From NCBI RefSeq assembly GCF_900115565.1, contig NZ_FOWW01000007.1:248001-312000 (forward strand): a stretch of 64,000 bases of DNA. The letters run 5' to 3'. The notes beneath the pieces were generated by a model. It had not been told where the DNA came from. It saw nothing but the letters and a program-made list of their open reading frames with translations, and searched no databases. Numbering within the stretch: position 1 is the stretch's first letter; each line of letters starts with the position of its first letter. The position numbers and the translations under genes are program-made. This DNA comes from Amycolatopsis arida (GTDB taxonomy: Bacteria; Actinomycetota; Actinomycetes; Mycobacteriales; Pseudonocardiaceae). Positions 41,677 through 50,839 of the stretch are shown one piece after another.

Positions 41677-43380
41677 CTACCGCTTGGCGGCCGGCCGGTC
41701 GGGGTCCGGCTGCCTGTCGTCGCCGTTGGGCTCGACCAGCCCCTCCTCGATCAGGCTGCGGGAGACGTGCTCGGTGAGCTCCTGGCGCTGCAGGCGCCGC
41801 TGGGCACGCAGCGTGGTCCGCCGTTCGGCGTGGAAGTCCTTCCACGTGGCCACGCACATGCCGATCATGATCACGCTGAACGGCAGCGCGATGACGATGG
41901 CCGCCACCTGCAACGCTTTCAGCCCGCCGGCCAGCAGCAGCGCGATCGCCACCGCGCCCTCCGCGATGCCCCAGAACACCCGGCTCCAGGTTGGCGGCTC
42001 GGGGTCGCCGCCGGAGGAGAGCATGTCCACCACCAGCGACCCGGAGTCGGAGGAGGTGACGAAGAACAGCGCGATCAGCAGGATCGCGCCGACCACGGCG
42101 ATCGTGCCGCCGGGCAGCCCGTCGAGCAGCCCGAACAGCGCGCCCTCGGTGTCCACCGTCGGCGCCCCGGTCTCGTCGGTGCCGACCAGGCCACCCTGGC
42201 CGAACAGCTCGCGGAACAGCGCGCTGCCGCCCAACACGGTGAACCACAGGAACGTCACCACGGTGGGGACGATCAGCACGCCGGCCACGAACTCCCGCAC
42301 CGTGCGGCCGCGGGAGATCCGGGCGATGAACACCCCGACGAAGGGCGCCCAAGAGATCCACCAGCCCCAGTAGAACGTGGTCCAGCTGGCCTGCCACGAC
42401 TCGCCCTCCGCGGTCTGCAACGCCGTGGTGTCGAAGCTGAGCCGGATCAGGTTCTGGAAGTACGCGCCGACCGACTCCACGAGGTCGCGGAGCAGGAACA
42501 GCGTCGGCCCGGCGATCAGCACGAAGAGCAGCAACGCGGCGGCCAGGCCCATGTTGAAGTTGGACAGGAACTGGATCCCGCGCTTGAGCCCGGTGACCAC
42601 CGACACGACCGCCAGCGTGGTGATGCCGCCGATCAGGAGGACCGCCGTCCAGTTGCCCGGGTCGCGCACGATGCCGAGATAGTCCAGCCCGGAGGCGATC
42701 TGCAGCACACCGAGGCCGAGCGAGGTCGCGACGCCGAACAGGGTCCCGCAGATCGCCGCGATGTCGATCACGTCGCCGATCCAGCCGTTCACCCGCCGGC
42801 CCAGCAGCGGCTCCAGCGCGTACCGGATGGACACCGGGCGCTTCTTGCGGTGGATCGCGTAGGCGATCGCCAGGCCGACCACCACGTAGATCGCCCACGG
42901 GTGCAGGCCCCAGTGCAGGAACGTCTGCACCATGGCCGCCTCGGCCAAATCCTCCGGCGGGCCCTCGACCCCCGGCTTGGGATTGGCGAAGTGGTTCAGC
43001 GGCTCCGCCACGCCCCAGAACACCAGGCCGATGCCCATCCCGGCGGCGAACAGCATGGCGAACCAGGAGCGCAGCTTGAACTCCGGTTCCTCCTCGTCCG
43101 GGCCGAGCTTGATGTCACCGAAGTGGCCGAGGCCGACCCACAGCGCGAACACCACGAAGCCGGAGACGATCAGCACGTAGTACCAGCCGAACGTGCCGAT
43201 GATGGTGTCCTGGATCGCGCTGATCGCGTCGCCCATGGTGCCCGGGAAGATCACCGTGAACAGCACGAACGCGGCGATGAGCCCCGCGGAGGGCCAGAAG
43301 ACCCGCGGTGCGATGGTGTCCGTCCACTTCCGCTTCGGCCCCGGCGGCGCCGCCGCGTTCGGTTCCGAGGTTGTCGCCAC
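41677..43380 (-). CDS. BCCT-family betaine/choline/carnitine transporter
   Basis: A 567-residue secondary transporter for compatible solutes such as glycine betaine. Twelve helices are expected. AAGMGIGLVFWGVAEPLNHF is the unwound-helix substrate/Na+ motif of BetP-like carriers, and WWISWAPFVGVFIARISRGR is the conserved helix-8 signature with the substrate-binding Trp residues. The C-terminus is charged (LQRQELTEHVSRSLIEEG), as in osmosensing members. The gene stands alone, with a strong terminator at its 3' side. Confidence 0.95.
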   Translation of the reverse strand: MATTSEPNAAAPPGPKRKWTDTIAPRVFWPSAGLIAAFVLFTVIFPGTMGDAISAIQDTIIGTFGWYYVLIVSGFVVFALWVGLGHFGDIKLGPDEEEPEFKLRSWFAMLFAAGMGIGLVFWGVAEPLNHFANPKPGVEGPPEDLAEAAMVQTFLHWGLHPWAIYVVVGLAIAYAIHRKKRPVSIRYALEPLLGRRVNGWIGDVIDIAAICGTLFGVATSLGLGVLQIASGLDYLGIVRDPGNWTAVLLIGGITTLAVVSVVTGLKRGIQFLSNFNMGLAAALLLFVLIAGPTLFLLRDLVESVGAYFQNLIRLSFDTTALQTAEGESWQASWTTFYWGWWISWAPFVGVFIARISRGRTVREFVAGVLIVPTVVTFLWFTVLGGSALFRELFGQGGLVGTDETGAPTVDTEGALFGLLDGLPGGTIAVVGAILLIALFFVTSSDSGSLVVDMLSSGGDPEPPTWSRVFWGIAEGAVAIALLLAGGLKALQVAAIVIALPFSVIMIGMCVATWKDFHAERRTTLRAQRRLQRQELTEHVSRSLIEEGLVEPNGDDRQPDPDRPAAKR

Positions 43381-43560
43381 GTGTTCGTCCTTCCTCGTCG
43401 ATAAGCCCGCCGCGAGGAGCGGGCCGTCTCGCCCCCATCGATTCCGTCCGAACAGGCACCATAGTTGGCATCCGTAACGATTCCGGCAGCCACCGTGCCG
43501 TCCGGACGGTCGCGTCGCCGTTGACCAGGCATTCTTCCTCGTGAGATACGGTCTCGCACC

Positions 43561-44370
43561 GTGACTTCGCTGCGCGACTGGCTGAATCCCGCCCGGCCCG
43601 CCGAGCCGGCGCCGCTGGCCGACCCGGCCGAGCGCCGCGCGGCGACGTTCGAGCTGGTCATCGTCTTCTCGATCACCCTCGGCCTGGCCGGTTTGCGCAG
43701 CCTGCTGTCGCTTGTGGACGCACTGTTACGGCCGGAGCCGCTGAACCGGCAGCAGGTCGCCATCAACGTGCCGCAGGCCACCGTGGACCTGGTCGACCTG
43801 CTCAAGCAGCTGCTGTCGGTGGCGCAGTTGGTCGGCTGGGGCGCGCTCGGCCTCTACCTGCTGTGGCGCGGCGGGATGCGGCTGGCGGCGATCGGACTCG
43901 ACCGGCGCCGGCCGGGCCGGGACCTCCGCTGGGGCGTCGGACTCGCCGCGCTGATCGGGATACCCGGGCTCGCGCTGTACTTCGTCGGGTGGTGGCTCGG
44001 CGCCAACCTCGCGGTGCAACCGTCCACTTTGACGGACACCTGGTGGCGGCCGATCACGTTGACGCTCGCCGCGTTCGGCAACTCCTTCGCCGAGGAGGTG
44101 CTGGTGATCGGCTACCTGCTCACCCGGTTGCGCCAGCTCGGCTGGGGGGAGAACCGGTCGCTGCTGCTCGCCGCCGTGCTGCGCGGGTCCTACCACCTGT
44201 ACCAGGGGGTCGGCGGGTTCGTCGGCAACCTCGTGATGGGGCTGGTGTTCGGCAGGGTCTGGCAGCGCACGAACCGGCTCTGGCCGCTGGTCGCGGCGCA
44301 CACGCTGCTGGACGTGGTGGCCTTCGTCGGCTACGCGCTGCTCCGCGGCCGGGTCGGCTGGCTGCCCTGA
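43561..44370 (+). CDS. CPBP-family intramembrane glutamic endopeptidase (CAAX protease-like)
   Basis: A 269-residue membrane protein with about six helices. The CPBP motifs are visible: EEVLVIGYLLTRL (glutamate pair, motif 1), SYHLYQG (motif 2 His) and NLVMGLVFGRVWQRTNRLWPLVAAHTLLD (motifs 3-4 with His). GTG at 43561. Such proteases process membrane proteins or bacteriocin-like peptides; the substrate is unknown. A single gene between the BCCT transporter and arcA. Confidence 0.88.
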   Translation: MTSLRDWLNPARPAEPAPLADPAERRAATFELVIVFSITLGLAGLRSLLSLVDALLRPEPLNRQQVAINVPQATVDLVDLLKQLLSVAQLVGWGALGLYLLWRGGMRLAAIGLDRRRPGRDLRWGVGLAALIGIPGLALYFVGWWLGANLAVQPSTLTDTWWRPITLTLAAFGNSFAEEVLVIGYLLTRLRQLGWGENRSLLLAAVLRGSYHLYQGVGGFVGNLVMGLVFGRVWQRTNRLWPLVAAHTLLDVVAFVGYALLRGRVGWLP

Positions 44371-44493
44371 TTCGCGGCGGTCGCCGCGCAACGATTCACC
44401 CACCGGCCGCGTGGTTCGTGTCGTCGAACGGTGCCGCGCGCCCGCTGTTCGGGTGCCCCGATCAGCGGTCGGCATGCGGCTACGCTCGCCGCT

Positions 44494-45702
44494 GTGAACC
44501 CAACCAACCGAGTGGACACCGAGGTCGGGCCGCTGCGCAGCGTCCTGCTGCACCGGCCGGGCAACGAGCTCAAGCGGCTCACCCCACGCAACAACGACCA
44601 GCTGCTGTTCGACTCCATCCCGTGGGTGGACCGGGCGCAGGAGGAGCACGACGCCTTCGCCGACGTCCTCCGCGGGCGTGGGGTGGAGGTGCTGCTGCTC
44701 GCCGACGTGCTGCGCACCGCGCTGGCCGACCCGAGGGCGCACGCGGCGGGCGTGCACGCCGCGGTGGACCACCGGAGGCTCGGCGAGGCACTCGCCGACT
44801 CGCTCCGCTCGCACCTGTCCACTGTGGATGCCGTGACGCTGGCCGAGGTGCTGATGTCGGGCATGACGTTCGAGGAGCTGCCGGCGGCGGAGGGGGCGTC
44901 GCTGGTGCGGAGGATGCACCACCCGCACGACTTCGCCGTCGACCCGCTGCCCAACCTGCTGTTCACCCGCGACTCGTCCGTGTGGATCGCCGACAGGGTG
45001 GCGGTGTCCTCGCTCGCCATGCCCGCGCGGAGCCGGGAGACCGCGCTGCTCGACCTGGTCTACGCCTACCACCCGCGATTCCGCGGCGCCCCGCGGGCCT
45101 ACGGCGCGCACTCGGCGCCGATCGAGGGCGGTGACGTCCTGCTGCTCGCGCCGGGGGTGCTGGCCGTGGGCGTCGGGGAGCGCACGAGCCCGGCCGGCGC
45201 GGAGTCGCTCGCCCGCTCGGTGTTCGCCGACGACATCGCGCACACGGTGCTGGTCGTGCCGATCGAGCAGTCGAGGGCGACCATGCACCTGGACACGGTG
45301 TGCACGATGGTCGGAAGGGACGCCGTGGTGATGTACCCGCTGGCCAGGGAGGCGTTGCGGGCCTACTCGGTGCGCCCGGACGGCGACGGCGAGTTGCGGG
45401 TGGACGGGCCGGCCCCGTTCCTCGACGCGGCCGCCGAGGCGATGGGGATCGACCGGCTCCGGGTGATCGACACCGGGCTGGACCCGGTGACCGCCGAGCG
45501 GGAGCAGTGGGACGACGGCAACAACACGCTCGCCCTCGCCCCCGGCGTGGTGGTCGGCTACGAGCGCAACGTCGAGACGAACGAGCGGCTGGAGGAGGCC
45601 GGGATCGAGGTGCTCAGGATCGCCGGGTCCGAGCTCGGCTCCGGCCGGGGCGGCCCGCGCTGCATGTCCTGCCCGATCGCCAGGGATCCGATCTCGACGT
45701 GA
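44494..45702 (+). CDS. arcA: Arginine deiminase
   Basis: A 402-residue enzyme converting L-arginine to citrulline and ammonia. [20 protein letters not shown] is the standard N-terminus, [12 protein letters not shown] carries substrate-binding residues, [11 protein letters not shown] has the catalytic His-x-Asp, and the C-terminus [10 protein letters not shown] places the nucleophile at Cys390. GTG at 44494 puts the family start in place. No arcB, arcC or arcD is nearby, so this is a stand-alone deiminase, perhaps for nitrogen release or acid resistance rather than a full ATP-producing pathway. Confidence 0.95.
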   Translation: MNPTNRVDTEVGPLRSVLLHRPGNELKRLTPRNNDQLLFDSIPWVDRAQEEHDAFADVLRGRGVEVLLLADVLRTALADPRAHAAGVHAAVDHRRLGEALADSLRSHLSTVDAVTLAEVLMSGMTFEELPAAEGASLVRRMHHPHDFAVDPLPNLLFTRDSSVWIADRVAVSSLAMPARSRETALLDLVYAYHPRFRGAPRAYGAHSAPIEGGDVLLLAPGVLAVGVGERTSPAGAESLARSVFADDIAHTVLVVPIEQSRATMHLDTVCTMVGRDAVVMYPLAREALRAYSVRPDGDGELRVDGPAPFLDAAAEAMGIDRLRVIDTGLDPVTAEREQWDDGNNTLALAPGVVVGYERNVETNERLEEAGIEVLRIAGSELGSGRGGPRCMSCPIARDPIST

Positions 45703-45725
45703 ACGATCTTCACGGAAAGAAAGGC

Positions 45726-45825
45726 TTGCCTAATGACAAGAAAGCCTTGCCTAAGAATGCGGGTGGAGCCTTTCGAGTACACTTAGGTAAGGCTAATCGA
45801 AATTAGATTCACCTACGCTTACAAT
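45726..45825 (+). promoter_or_regulatory. Iron-responsive promoter region of the ferritin gene with three IdeR-like sites
   Basis: TTAGGTAAGGCTAATCGAA at 45783-45801 matches 16 of 19 positions of the iron box. Two more half-type sites, TTGCCTAA (45726-45733 and 45747-45754), lie upstream, 21 bp apart and inverted relative to it. A candidate promoter, TCGAAA-N17-TACAAT (45797-45825), overlaps the last base pairs of the box. Tandem boxes at and above the -35 fit IdeR acting as an activator, as described for mycobacterial bfrB. Confidence 0.7.
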
Positions 45826-45896
45826 GCTACTCGAATGGGTCGCGGATCACGAGGGAAAAGTGGATTTTTCCGCGCGCTCCCGCGTATCTTGGAGGC

Positions 45897-46448
45897 ATGG
45901 CCCTCACCAAGAAGCATCCGCGTTCCAAGTTCTACGAACTGCTGCAGGGGCAGGTGCACAACGAGTTCCACGCCTCGCAGCAGTACATCGCACTGGCGGT
46001 CTGGTTCGACAACGAGGACCTGCCGCAGCTCGCCAAGCACTTCTACCGGCAGTCGGTCGAGGAGCGCAATCACGCGATGGCGATCGTGCAGTACCTGCTG
46101 GACACCGACCACCACGTGGAGGTTCCCGGCACCGGCGAGGTCCGCAACGACTTCTCCGACCCGGTGGAGCTGGTCGAGCTCGCGCTGGCCCAGGAGAAGG
46201 AGGTGGCCGCGGACGTCAAGACGTTGGCCAAGGCCGCCCGCTCCGAGGACGACTACCAGGGCGAGCAGTTCATGCAGTGGTTCCTCAAGGAGCAGGTCGA
46301 GGAGATCTCCCAGATGTCCACGCTGCTCAACGTGATGAAGCGGGCGAAGGGCAACCTCTTCGACGTGGAGAACTTCCTGCACCGCGAGTCGGTGGGCGAC
46401 CACGGCGACGACCCGACGATGCCCCCGGTGGCCGGCGGCGCGCTGTAA
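45897..46448 (+). CDS. bfrB: Ferritin (non-haem iron storage)
   Basis: A 183-residue four-helix iron-storage protein that forms a 24-mer shell. YELLQGQVHNEFHASQQYIA and YRQSVEERNHAMAIVQYLL contain ferroxidase ligands (Glu, Glu-x-x-His), and EVAADVKTLAKAA and EQFMQWFLKEQVEE complete the site. The C-terminal tail is long, as in mycobacterial BfrB. ATG at 45897. Tandem IdeR-like sites lie upstream and a hairpin terminator follows, so it is a single transcription unit. Confidence 0.94.
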   Translation: MALTKKHPRSKFYELLQGQVHNEFHASQQYIALAVWFDNEDLPQLAKHFYRQSVEERNHAMAIVQYLLDTDHHVEVPGTGEVRNDFSDPVELVELALAQEKEVAADVKTLAKAARSEDDYQGEQFMQWFLKEQVEEISQMSTLLNVMKRAKGNLFDVENFLHRESVGDHGDDPTMPPVAGGAL

Positions 46449-46477
46449 GCGTGTAAGCGGGAGAGAACGGCGAGAAC

Positions 46478-46509
46478 AGCCCCGGGGCGGTGCCGGCCCG
46501 GGGCTTTCC
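46478..46509 (+). terminator. Rho-independent-type terminator after ferritin
   Basis: AGCCCCGGG (46478-46486) pairs exactly with CCCGGGGCT (46497-46505), followed by TTTCC. It lies 30 nt after the ferritin stop and before a convergent gene. Confidence 0.8.
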
Positions 46510-46531
46510 GTTGTGCGTCCCGGCGGGCGCC

Positions 46532-47362
46532 TCAGCAGCCCGGCTGGTCGGCGACCAGGTGCAGCACGGTGACCGTGGCCCCCTTCGTGCCGAAGTAGTA
46601 TCGGGCGCCCGGGCCGGCCGGCGCCGTCATGCCGTGCGGGTCGGCGGCCAGGTTCGGGTAGGCGGCCTCCAGCTCGGCAACCGAGGAGCCCACCCCGACC
46701 CCCTCCGGGGTGGTGGCGCCGGAGGCGGCGAAGTACACCACGCCGCGGGAGCCGGAGATGGTGACCTGCTGGATCGCCTTCGTGCCCTCGGTGAGCCGGT
46801 ACTCGCCGCAGTCGTCCGGCGGCGGCGCCGCGTCCTCGCTGGTGGCCAGCATCCCGGTGCGCACCGCGGCCTGAAACGACATCCCCAGCCTGAGCGGCCC
46901 GTACCCGTCGGGCCCGAGCACCGGCGCGGACAGCGCCACGCCGGGCCGCGCGGTGGGCGTGCCACTCGAAGGACCGGACGTCGGCGGCGTCGGCGGGCTG
47001 ATCGGCTCGTCGGCAGGGGTCCGGCCCTCGGGCTCGGTCGTCTCGTCCTGGTTGGGGTGGACGGGGGGCTCCGGCGCGGTCGAGGACGACGCCGTCTCGA
47101 TCGCAAGGCCGGCCGCGTCGTCGCTGGCCACGTCCTGCCCTGGCCGCTCCGGCCGCTGGCCGCCGAGCAGCACCGCACCGATCACCAGGGCCACCACCGC
47201 GAGCGTGCCGGCGCCGCTGCTGGCGAGCATTCGGCGGCGGTGCACCCTGCGGGCGCCCCGGACGATGACGGCCTCGGCCCCGGAACGTGGCCGCAGCTCG
47301 AGCCGCTCGTCGGCGAACAGCCTGCGCAGCTCGCGTTCGAGCTCATCGTCAGTCGAACTCAC
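46532..47362 (-). CDS. Single-pass membrane protein, likely anti-sigma partner
   Basis: A 276-residue protein. Residues 1-46 are cytoplasmic and charged, with RELRRLFADERLELRPRSGAE and VHRRRML. One membrane helix follows (about 47-67, SSGAGTLAVVALVIGAVLLGG). Then there is a Pro/Thr-rich linker and an extracytoplasmic domain (LGPDGYGPLRLGMSFQAAV, DDCGEYRL, GVVYFAASGATTPEG, KGATVTVLHLVADQPGC). No classic HxxxCxxC zinc motif is present. GTG at 47362 overlaps the sigma factor stop by 14 nt, so it is co-translated with it. An anti-sigma or sensor role is inferred from this pairing. Confidence 0.78.
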   Translation of the reverse strand: MSSTDDELERELRRLFADERLELRPRSGAEAVIVRGARRVHRRRMLASSGAGTLAVVALVIGAVLLGGQRPERPGQDVASDDAAGLAIETASSSTAPEPPVHPNQDETTEPEGRTPADEPISPPTPPTSGPSSGTPTARPGVALSAPVLGPDGYGPLRLGMSFQAAVRTGMLATSEDAAPPPDDCGEYRLTEGTKAIQQVTISGSRGVVYFAASGATTPEGVGVGSSVAELEAAYPNLAADPHGMTAPAGPGARYYFGTKGATVTVLHLVADQPGC

Positions 47363-47873
47363 GTTCCCTCCCTTCCGGCCGCTCGGCCGGCGTGAGCTTC
47401 GCCCGCAGCGACGCGATCGCCTTGCTCGCCTGGCTCTTCACGGTGCCCTGGGTCACTCCGAGCGACGCGGCGATCTCCGCCTCGCTCAACCCGTCGTAGT
47501 AACGCAGCACGATGACCGCGCGTTGCCTCGGCGGCAGCGCGCGCAACGCCTGCCACAGCGGCTCGTGCTCGAAAGGGTCGGAGTGGGTCACCGACCGGGT
47601 GTCGGTGGCGTCGGCGATGTCGGCGACCAGGCTTTCCCGGCGCAGCCGGCGCCATCGGCTGATGTGCGCGTTGGCCATGGAGCGGCGGATGTAGGCCAGC
47701 GGGTCGCCGGTCTTGCGCTGGACGTGCGGCCACCGGGAGCCGATCTTCTCCAACACGCTCTGCACCAGGTCGGCGGCGTCGTGCGGGTTGCCGGTCAGGG
47801 CGTGGCCGTAGCGGAGCAGCCCGGGCAGCGCGGCGTGCACGAACTCACCGAAGTCCGTGGCGTCGCCGGGCAC
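47349..47873 (-). CDS. SigE-family ECF RNA polymerase sigma factor
   Basis: A 174-residue sigma factor of the short SigE (SigE70/SCO-type) family. FGEFVHAALPGLLRYGHALTGNPHDAADLVQSVLEKI is region 2, cited here only as landmarks FGEFV and DAADLVQ. Region 4 has ALPPRQRAVIVLRYYDGLSE and EIAASLGVTQGTVKSQ. GTG at 47873 was chosen since AAGGGGAGG lies just upstream and it gives family length; the frame extends to GTG 47945. It overlaps the single-pass membrane protein, its probable regulator. Confidence 0.92.
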   Translation of the reverse strand: MPGDATDFGEFVHAALPGLLRYGHALTGNPHDAADLVQSVLEKIGSRWPHVQRKTGDPLAYIRRSMANAHISRWRRLRRESLVADIADATDTRSVTHSDPFEHEPLWQALRALPPRQRAVIVLRYYDGLSEAEIAASLGVTQGTVKSQASKAIASLRAKLTPAERPEGREREFD

Positions 47874-48133
47874 CGCCCTCCCCTTCTCTCGGCGCGCTGA
47901 CCTCCCCACCTCACCCCTTGGGATGACAGGCACGAATGCGGTCACCGTAACGCCTCTTTCCGGGGTCGCCTGCACTGGCCACGTCCGACCAGCTACACGC
48001 GCGCGCGGTCCCGGAGGTTGTCCCGGGTGCTCCCCCTCACCCGGGCGGGGCCGGTGTTCTGGGCCGCACTCCTCCCGCCTCCGCTCCTCCCTCGCTGGCG
48101 CTCGGTCGATGCTCGGCGGTCGTCGCGCGACCG

Positions 48134-49009
48134 TCAGCGCAGGGTGAGCTGGCGGCCGAGGAGACCGTCGCGGGCCCGCCGCTCGGCGGCGTTGAGCGGC
48201 TCGTCGTCGAGCGAGCGCAGCGCCTCCTCCAGCCGGTCGCCGAGCCGCTCGGCCGGCTCCTTCCACTCCTGGGCGTGCGCCTCGGGGTCGAGGTCCCAGA
48301 CCGGCACGAGCAGGCCGTGCGCGCGAAACGACCCGGCGTAGCGGGAGCCCTCGCCGAGGCCGATCTCGCCGGCGGCGGAGAGCCGGGCCAGTGCCTGCAG
48401 GACCTTGTTCTCCGGCTCGGGCCGCACCCACCGCAGGTGCGCCTTGTCGCCGGGGAGCACCCAGTAGGCGCCGGTGCCGAGCCGCTCGGAGGGCTTGATC
48501 GCGGCGTTGGCCCGCTCGAGCGACATGGCGACCTCGCCACTGGGCTCGGTGCCCTCCGGCAGCCACCAGGAGAAGTCCTCGTGGAGCTGGATGTCCAGCT
48601 CGGCGTCGGCGACCAGCAGGTCCTGCAGCCGCTCCCCCTCGGCCGGTGGGCTGGTGGTGTCCGGAACGGACAGCACGTCACCGGGTTCGGCGGTGAGCAC
48701 CCAGCGCAGCGCGCGGCCGAGGTCACGGCTGATGTCGGAGGAGCGGGTCTGCACCTGTAGCCCGACGAACGCCTCGCCGTCACCCCGGACGAACGCGGCG
48801 GCCGCCATCGGCAACACCGTGGCCAGCGTGACGCTCCGATCCGGACTGTCCCGGAGGGAGAGTCGCGCGGTGGCGGACGGCACGAACTCGCGCAGCGCGA
48901 TCAGCTCCGGCTCGGCGGCCAGCCCCTCGAACGGCTGTGCCACGAACACGTCCCGGACCTTGGGCTTGCGGTCCTTCTTCGGCCCCTTCTTCCGGGCGGC
49001 CTTGCCCAT
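48134..49009 (-). CDS. DUF5926 family protein
   Basis: A 291-residue soluble protein. It starts MGKAARKKGPKKDRKPKVRD, a lysine-rich leader typical of this actinobacterial family, then VFVAQPFEGLAAEPELIALREFVPSA, WWLPEGTEPS and WVLPGDKAHLRWVRPE. The C-terminal part (LLVPVWDLDPEAHAQEW) is also conserved. ATG at 49009 has GAGGAGG 5 nt upstream. No catalytic motif or membrane helix is seen. Function unknown. Confidence 0.82.
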   Translation of the reverse strand: MGKAARKKGPKKDRKPKVRDVFVAQPFEGLAAEPELIALREFVPSATARLSLRDSPDRSVTLATVLPMAAAAFVRGDGEAFVGLQVQTRSSDISRDLGRALRWVLTAEPGDVLSVPDTTSPPAEGERLQDLLVADAELDIQLHEDFSWWLPEGTEPSGEVAMSLERANAAIKPSERLGTGAYWVLPGDKAHLRWVRPEPENKVLQALARLSAAGEIGLGEGSRYAGSFRAHGLLVPVWDLDPEAHAQEWKEPAERLGDRLEEALRSLDDEPLNAAERRARDGLLGRQLTLR

Positions 49010-49093
49010 GTCGCCTCCTCGCTCGTGCTCGCCGGAGACGCTACCGAACGCGCCCGCGGCGACCATCGGGCGCCCGGGGCGGACGGGCGCGCC

Positions 49094-49422
49094 TCATCGC
49101 TCGTCGCGTCGGCAGCGGTCCGGGTGGTGGCACCTTCCCGTACAGATGGTCACGCCGCCGTGAATGGTGCCGGCCTGGACGACGTCGTGCGCGTCACCGA
49201 CCTGGTTGTGCACCGCCGGGGGAGCTCTCCGGCGTTCCCGGGCCCGCTCGGCGAGCTTCTCGCGCACCAGGCCCAGCAGGAGATCCGCGAGGCCGAGCCC
49301 CAGCCTGACGGTACCGACCAGCAGACCCGCCACCAGGGAGAACGCGGTTCCCAGGAGAAGGGCCGACGCACTGTTCTGGGCAGCCTCGGCTAGGCGTTCG
49401 AATACAGAGAGGGGTCGAACAT
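49094..49422 (-). pseudogene. Small membrane protein with VVQAGTIHGGV motif; frame broken by one base
   Basis: From about 49410 down to 49094 the minus strand encodes LSVFERLAEAAQNSASALLL, a membrane helix, a basic stretch (LVREKLAERARERRRAP), then VHNQVGDAHDVVQAGTIHGG and V. That C-terminal motif is common in actinobacterial STAND-associated proteins. No start exists in this frame. The ATG at 49422 (and GTG 49443, with GGGAGGAG 12 nt upstream) is in another frame that stops at 49390. One extra C in the CCCC at 49411-49414 would give a natural MFDPLSVFERLAEAA start. Either a recent frameshift or a sequencing error. Confidence 0.6.
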
Positions 49423-49549
49423 TCCTAACCGATAGGGCGTCACTGCCAGCGGTGTCTCCTCCCGTGCGGCTGACGACTGCCGGCCAGAGTAGCGGACCGG
49501 GCAACGCGAACCGGGGCGAAACGCTCGATCGGCCGGATAGGCTCGGGCC

Positions 49550-50719
49550 ATGTTCGACCCCGCCGATCCGGTGTTCCTCGCCAACCCCTACCCGGCGTTC
49601 GCCGCGGTGCGCGCGGCCGGCGAGGTGCACCACCACGAGGGCCTCGGGCTCGCCGTAGCCGTGTCGCACGCCGCCGCCTCGGCCGTGCTCCGGCATCGCG
49701 GTCTCGGCCGGATCTGGACCGACGCCGCCCCCGCCGAGCGGTTCGCCGCGTTCAACCTCCTGCACCGCCACTCGCTGCTGGAGAGCGAGCCGCCCGCACA
49801 CACCCGGCTGCGCCGGCTCGTCTCGTCCGCCTTCGCCCGCGGCCACGTCGAGCGGCTGCGGCCCCGGGTGGCCGCCCTCGCCACCGGTATGGTGCGCGCG
49901 CTCGCCGCCGAGATCCGCCGGGACGGCCGGGCCGACGTGCTGACCCACCTGGCCGAGCCGCTCCCGGTCGAGGTGATCGCCGAGCTGCTGGCCGTGCCGC
50001 CCGCCGATCGGCCTAAGCTGGCGCCCTGGTCGCACGCCATCGTCAAGATGTACGAGTACGGCCTGCCGCCCGCGCGGCGAGACGCGGCCGAGCGGGCCGC
50101 CGCCGAGTTCGCCGGCTACCTGCGCGACCTGGCCGCCGTCCGCGCCCGGCGACCCGGTGACGACCTGGTCAGCCACCTCGTGGCGAGCGAGCTCACCGAG
50201 GACGAGGTGGTGGCCACGGCCGCGCTGCTGCTGATGGCCGGCCACGAGGCCACGGTGAACGTGATCGGCAACGGCGTGCTCGCCCTGCTCACCCACCGGG
50301 ACCAGTGGGATCGCCTGGTGGCCGATCCCGGACTGCTGGAGCCGGCGGTGGAGGAGCTGATCCGCTTCGACTCGCCGCTGCAGCTGTTCGAGCGCACGGC
50401 GACGCGGGATGTGGAGATCGCCGGCCACCGGGTGGCCGAGGGCGAGAAGATCGCCGCGCTGCTCGGCGCCGCCGCCCGCGACCCGGCGGTGTTCCCCGAC
50501 CCGGACACCCTCGACGTCGGCCGCCACCCGAACCCGCACCTCGGCTTCGGCGGCGGCATCCACTACTGCGTCGGGGCACCGCTGGCCAGAGTGGAGGTCG
50601 CCGCCGCGCTCGGCGCGCTCACCCGTGAGCTGCCCGGACTGCGGCTGGCCGAGCCGCCGCGCCGCCGCCCCGAGTTCGTCATCCGTGGCCTGCGCACCCT
50701 CCCGGTGACCGTCGGTTAG
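49550..50719 (+). CDS. Cytochrome P450
   Basis: A 389-residue bacterial class I P450. The haem loop is LGFGGGIHYCVGAPLAR with ligand Cys340. The I-helix reads LLLMAGHEATVNVIG: the usual acid-alcohol pair is partly changed (AGHEAT). The ExxR is Glu269-x-x-Arg272. ESEPPAHTRLRRLVSSAF is the conserved C-helix region. ATG at 49550. No ferredoxin or ferredoxin reductase is adjacent, and no biosynthetic cluster surrounds it, so the substrate cannot be guessed. Confidence 0.95.
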   Translation: MFDPADPVFLANPYPAFAAVRAAGEVHHHEGLGLAVAVSHAAASAVLRHRGLGRIWTDAAPAERFAAFNLLHRHSLLESEPPAHTRLRRLVSSAFARGHVERLRPRVAALATGMVRALAAEIRRDGRADVLTHLAEPLPVEVIAELLAVPPADRPKLAPWSHAIVKMYEYGLPPARRDAAERAAAEFAGYLRDLAAVRARRPGDDLVSHLVASELTEDEVVATAALLLMAGHEATVNVIGNGVLALLTHRDQWDRLVADPGLLEPAVEELIRFDSPLQLFERTATRDVEIAGHRVAEGEKIAALLGAAARDPAVFPDPDTLDVGRHPNPHLGFGGGIHYCVGAPLARVEVAAALGALTRELPGLRLAEPPRRRPEFVIRGLRTLPVTVG

Positions 50720-50839
50720 GAGACCGCTGAACCCCCCAGTCGTCATCGGCAGCCCGCCTGCCACAGCCAAGCTGGGGGTGTGAGGCGCATGTGTCCGTCG
50801 CCGCCCCGCCGGTTACCTCCACGACCATCGGGGTGCGGC

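Noticed and set aside
49390-49584. Small minus-strand frame ending SLYSNA as a separate gene
   Set aside because: Most of it precedes any ribosome-binding site and is antisense to the P450 start; only its last codons appear to be the misframed N-terminus of the small membrane protein.
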